NCBI GenBank assembly: GCA_050249955.1
Contig: JBFWPN010000010.1
Location: 62,001 to 126,000 of the forward strand
Direction of reading: 5' to 3'
DNA: 64,000 bases
Origin: CAVVIG01 sp050249955
GTDB taxonomy: Bacteria > Acidobacteriota > Vicinamibacteria > Vicinamibacterales > CAVVIG01
The notes beneath the pieces were generated by a model that was not told where the DNA came from, made no database searches, and saw nothing but the letters and a program-made list of their open reading frames with translations. Below are positions 60,927 through 64,000 of the stretch, piece by piece (within the stretch, counting starts at the first letter, position 1; each line of letters starts with the position of its first letter). The translations under genes were made by a program, and so were the position numbers.

Positions 60927-63197
60927 ATGCTCTCTTCCTGTACGATCCGCCCCTTCCGGGCGTTGGCGCTCGCGTGCCTTTTGATGTCCGGGACCGGCGG
61001 TAACGCCCTCGCACAGCCCACCCAGCAGCACGACCATTCCCAGGAACAGCCAGCTGCCGACACGCCGCCGGCGCCCCCGTCGACGCGGAACCGCGGTGAG
61101 CAGTACCGCATCCCGGCTCTGCGCGCTCCGCGTGCGCCCGAGATCGACGGGTTGCTCGATGAGGAGGTGTGGCGCACCGCACCGATGATCGACAGCTTCA
61201 CGCAGCAGGAGCCCGTGAACGGCCAGCCTTCGACCGAGCGCACGGAGGTCCGCGTGCTCTACGATGCCGCCAACCTCTACATCGGCGTGCACGCGTTCGA
61301 TTCCGAGCCGGATCACCTGACGGCGACCGAGATGCGCCGCGACTCGAACCGGCTCAACGACGAGGATTACTTCCAGGTCATCCTGGACACGTTCCGTGAC
61401 TCGCGGTCGGGCTACATGTTCGTCACGAACCCGCTCGGTGCGAAGCTGGAACAGCAGATCTTCGAGGAAGGTGGCGGCAACGTCCGTGGCTCGGCCTCCA
61501 ACATCAACAAGGACTGGAATGGCGTCTGGGACGCCTCCTCGCGCAAGACCAGTGATGGCTGGGTGACGGAAATCGCCATCCCGATGGTGACGCTCCGGTC
61601 ACCCGACGTGCCGGTGCAGACCTGGGGCATCAACTTCGCCCGCCAGATCCGGCGCAAGAACGAGATCGTGTACTGGTCGCCCATCCCGAAGCCGTTCACC
61701 ATCATGCAGGTCAGCCTTGCGGGCACCGTGACCGGCATGACCGAGCTCAACCGTGGCCTCGACCTGCGCCTCAAGCCCTACGTGACGACGGGCGGTCGCT
61801 ACGCCCGCACTGGCAGCACGTCGACGATGAACGGCCTGAAGGACGTCGGTATCGACGCGAAGTACGGCCTTGGGCACGGGCTTGCCCTCGACGTGACGGT
61901 GAACACCGACTTCGCGCAGGCCGAGGTGGACGAGCAGCAGGTGAACCTGACCCGGTTCCAGCTCTTCTTCCCGGAGAAGCGCGACTTCTTCCTCGAGAAC
62001 TCGGGACAGTTCACCGTCGGCACGCAGGGGCTCGAGCGCCTGATGGACCTGTTCTTCAGTCGACGCATCGGCCTCTCCGACACGGGGCAGCCGATTGGCA
62101 TCAAGGGTGGTGCCCGCCTCACCGGCAAGGTGAACGGCAACAACATCGCGGTCATGGACCTGCAGACCGAGGCGTTCAACGGCCGCCCTGCCGACAACTT
62201 CCTCGTGGCGCGCTACAGCAAGGACGTGCGGCGCCGATCGAAGATCGGCGGCCTCTTCATCAACAAGGAGTCGATGAGCTCCGGACGCTTCAACCGCGTG
62301 GCGGTGGCCGACGCGCTGTTCGCTCCGAACCGTTCGTTCTCCCTCCACACCATCGCGGCCAAGTCGATGACCCCTGGCGTGGACCGCGATGCGAACGCCT
62401 ACCACGCACGCGCGCTGTTCCTCGACACGAAGTGGCAGACCTACGCTGAGTTCTCGCAGATCGAGCCGAACTTCAATGACGAGGTCGGCTTCATCCCGCG
62501 CACCGGCATCCGCCAGACGAAGGTGCACCTCGAACGCAACCCGCGCCCGGGCGGCCTGATCCGCGTGATGGAGCCGATGATCAACGTCATCTACATCACC
62601 GACATGAACAACCGGCTGCTGACGCGCCGCAACCACCAGATGGTTGGGACGCGCTTCCAGAACGGGGCGTACCTGAACATCTGGTGGAACCACTGGTTCG
62701 ACCAGATCGACCAGCCCTTCAACGTCCAGACGGTCACGATCCCGCGCGGGACCTACAAGTACGACGAGTTCAGCTTCACGTTCAACTCGAACCCGGCGCG
62801 CCGCATCTACGAGCAGTTCACCTTCTCGCCACAGACCTACTACGGCGGCACCCGCACCGACGTCTCCGGCACGCTCGGGCTCCGGATGAACGCACGTGCG
62901 TCGGCCGAGTACTCGATTCAGCGCAACGACGTGGAAGGGCCCTGGGGGGCGTTCGTCGTGAACCTGAGCATCCTCCGCGTCGACCTCGCGCTGTCGCCGC
63001 GGCAGACGATCCGCACGCTGTCCCAGTACAACTCGCTGACGCGGCAGCTCTCGATGAGCGTCCGCTACAACTTCATCTACAAGCCGGGCAGCGACATCTT
63101 CGTGACCTACGACGAACTGCAGACCGACACGCTGGGCCGCCCCATCGGGCGCAACCGGCAGTTCGTGCTGAAGACGACGTACTTGCTGTCGCGGTAG
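60927..63197 (+). CDS. DUF5916 outer-membrane-type protein with CBM9-like N-terminal domain
   Basis: 756 residues with a signal peptide (FRALALACLLMSGTGGNALAQ). Residues 55-235 form a CBM9-like domain (PRAPEIDGLLDEEVWRTAPM, VRVLYDAANLYIGVHAFDSE, EDYFQVILDTFRDSRSGYMF). The DUF5916 region follows, with FFPEKRDFFLENSGQFTVGT and FFSRRIGLS, then alternating strands ending YLLSR that suggest an outer-membrane beta-barrel. The role is unknown; carbohydrate or glycoconjugate binding at the cell surface is plausible. ATG 60927 was chosen because it starts the signal peptide. Confidence 0.9.
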   Translation: MLSSCTIRPFRALALACLLMSGTGGNALAQPTQQHDHSQEQPAADTPPAPPSTRNRGEQYRIPALRAPRAPEIDGLLDEEVWRTAPMIDSFTQQEPVNGQPSTERTEVRVLYDAANLYIGVHAFDSEPDHLTATEMRRDSNRLNDEDYFQVILDTFRDSRSGYMFVTNPLGAKLEQQIFEEGGGNVRGSASNINKDWNGVWDASSRKTSDGWVTEIAIPMVTLRSPDVPVQTWGINFARQIRRKNEIVYWSPIPKPFTIMQVSLAGTVTGMTELNRGLDLRLKPYVTTGGRYARTGSTSTMNGLKDVGIDAKYGLGHGLALDVTVNTDFAQAEVDEQQVNLTRFQLFFPEKRDFFLENSGQFTVGTQGLERLMDLFFSRRIGLSDTGQPIGIKGGARLTGKVNGNNIAVMDLQTEAFNGRPADNFLVARYSKDVRRRSKIGGLFINKESMSSGRFNRVAVADALFAPNRSFSLHTIAAKSMTPGVDRDANAYHARALFLDTKWQTYAEFSQIEPNFNDEVGFIPRTGIRQTKVHLERNPRPGGLIRVMEPMINVIYITDMNNRLLTRRNHQMVGTRFQNGAYLNIWWNHWFDQIDQPFNVQTVTIPRGTYKYDEFSFTFNSNPARRIYEQFTFSPQTYYGGTRTDVSGTLGLRMNARASAEYSIQRNDVEGPWGAFVVNLSILRVDLALSPRQTIRTLSQYNSLTRQLSMSVRYNFIYKPGSDIFVTYDELQTDTLGRPIGRNRQFVLKTTYLLSR

Positions 63198-63225
63198 GGC
63201 GGGTACGCCGTGGGGCAGGCAGGGC

Positions 63226-63256
63226 TGGGGCGGTCCGACCGGCCCGACCAGCCCCA
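63226..63256. terminator. Hairpin between convergent genes
   Basis: TGGGGCGGTC (63226-63235) pairs with GACCAGCCCCA (63246-63256) with one bulged A. An outer CGTGGGGC/GCCCCACG pair (63209-63216 and 63251-63258) offers an alternative fold. Located between the DUF5916 gene and the TraB/GumN gene. Confidence 0.6.
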
Positions 63257-63276
63257 CGCCCCGAGCTGTTGCCCGG

Positions 63277-64000
63277 TTACTGCTGCGTGACGGTGTAACC
63301 GCGGGCGGTCAGGAGCGCCAGCAGTCCGTCGCTGCCAACCAGGTGGGCGGCTCCGACCACCACGAAGGCCGGTTTCGGTCGGGCGAAGAGCGCCTCCAGC
63401 TTCGGCAGCCAGTTCGTGTTCCGGGCGACCAGCAGGCGCTGGTACATCTCGGGCTCGGCCTTCAGCTCCGCCAGCACGAGCCGTTCGATGGCGGGGGCAT
63501 CGCCAGCCTTCCACCCACGGGCAAGTGCCTCGAGCGAGTCACCCGCCTTGTCCATCTCCTGGAGGGTCTGCCGCAGCAGCCGGTCCTGCAGGGGCATCGG
63601 CAGCGCGTCGAACTGGCCAATCTGGAACTCCAGTGTCTCGAGCCCCTGCACCGCGATGCCCGCCTTCTGCGCCCGGTCGTAGAAGTGGCGGTCGAGGCCG
63701 AGTTCGCCATTGAAGCCGGACTTCTGCCACTCCATGCCCTGCAGTGTCAGCGCGAGCGCCCACGGCTTGAACAGCTGCAGCGGCTGCAGCGGCAGGCCGA
63801 GTTCGGCCGTCTTCGCCCGCACCGCCTCCATCGTGTCGGGGCTGACGACACTGTCGAGCGTCTGGCCGGCGGGCATCATGCCGCGCTGGAGCATCAGCAT
63901 CTGCGAGCCGGGCGCGAGCATCTCCTCGAGGTGCACTTCCTCCACCAGGAGGTCGGCCTGCGCGAATGCCTCGTCGAAGGCGGGCGCCAGGGGGTAGTAC
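63277..64000 (-). CDS. TraB/GumN family protein, 5' end outside the window
   Basis: About 241 residues are visible and the frame is open to the window edge. AQADLLVEEVHLEEM and the C-terminal VVVGAAHLVGSDGLLALLTA followed by RGYTVTQQ are TraB/GumN (ChaN/Tiki-like metalloprotease fold) motifs; the GxxH is Gly-Ala-Ala-His. Most exported bacterial members have no proven substrate. The start and any signal peptide are missing here. Confidence 0.9.
   Translation of the reverse strand, partial: YYPLAPAFDEAFAQADLLVEEVHLEEMLAPGSQMLMLQRGMMPAGQTLDSVVSPDTMEAVRAKTAELGLPLQPLQLFKPWALALTLQGMEWQKSGFNGELGLDRHFYDRAQKAGIAVQGLETLEFQIGQFDALPMPLQDRLLRQTLQEMDKAGDSLEALARGWKAGDAPAIERLVLAELKAEPEMYQRLLVARNTNWLPKLEALFARPKPAFVVVGAAHLVGSDGLLALLTARGYTVTQQ

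Overview
The window is a high-GC, densely coded bacterial chromosome segment with no rRNA, tRNA, CRISPR array, phage or insertion sequence that I could find. The gene families point to Acidobacteriota, probably class Vicinamibacteria. These include a DUF5916 outer-membrane protein, a SWFGD/BON protein, a sigma factor translationally coupled to a Ser/Thr kinase, a heme c/copper monooxygenase, a lone quinoprotein dehydrogenase, and many exported M20/M28/serine hydrolases. The assignment is by gene content only; no marker gene was compared.

Layout. 1-9.9 kb: end of mscL, two small overlapping genes, acnA, queG, a YqgE/AlgH protein, an FmdB zinc ribbon, a TPR lipoprotein, typA and a zinc-ribbon rhomboid. 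10-16 kb: a DUF4142 gene and an eRF1-like gene joined tail to tail at a scar, then an M28 peptidase/DsbA-fusion operon, an ABC exporter and a DUF4440 protein. 16-22 kb: WYL regulator, lone mreB, TauE-type permease, BON protein, alcohol dehydrogenase, prolyl-tRNA deacylase. 22-29 kb: heme/copper oxidase-like operon ending in a Tat-exported DapA-like protein, then rmuC, a dienoyl-CoA reductase-like SDR and a YgjP metalloprotease.

29-35 kb is the most interesting region. A CarH-type B12 photoreceptor carries every residue used for adenosylcobalamin binding and light sensing. It lies in an operon with a DUF2177 membrane protein and a cyclopropane-synthase-like methyltransferase. Divergent from this is an FAD oxidoreductase/DUF1365/second methyltransferase operon. 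The shared intergenic region holds a dyad of 11-bp-spaced hexamers overlapping a perfect -35 hexamer, which looks like the CarH operator. The cluster most likely modifies membrane fatty acids in response to light or singlet oxygen.

35-44 kb: serine hydrolase/quinoprotein operon, small stress-type proteins (BON, Dabb, GIY-YIG), and an exported methyltransferase with an MBOAT/AlgJ acyltransferase pair. 44-48 kb: overlapping tdh-thrB-thrC. 48-54 kb: sigma/kinase pair, quinone oxidoreductase, duplicated FKBP lipoproteins, MFS exporter and phosphodiesterase. 54-64 kb: M20 peptidase, PRC-barrel protein, oligoendopeptidase F, CoA-binding protein, amine oxidase, DUF5916 protein and a partial TraB/GumN protein.

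A family of heptamer-periodic intergenic repeats (at about 5.2, 7.2, 21.5, 48.2 and 52.9 kb, possibly 18.4 kb) is scattered through the window, and in two copies the halves are inverted. No gene-free stretch exceeds about 200 bases apart from the remnant at 10.3-10.7 kb.
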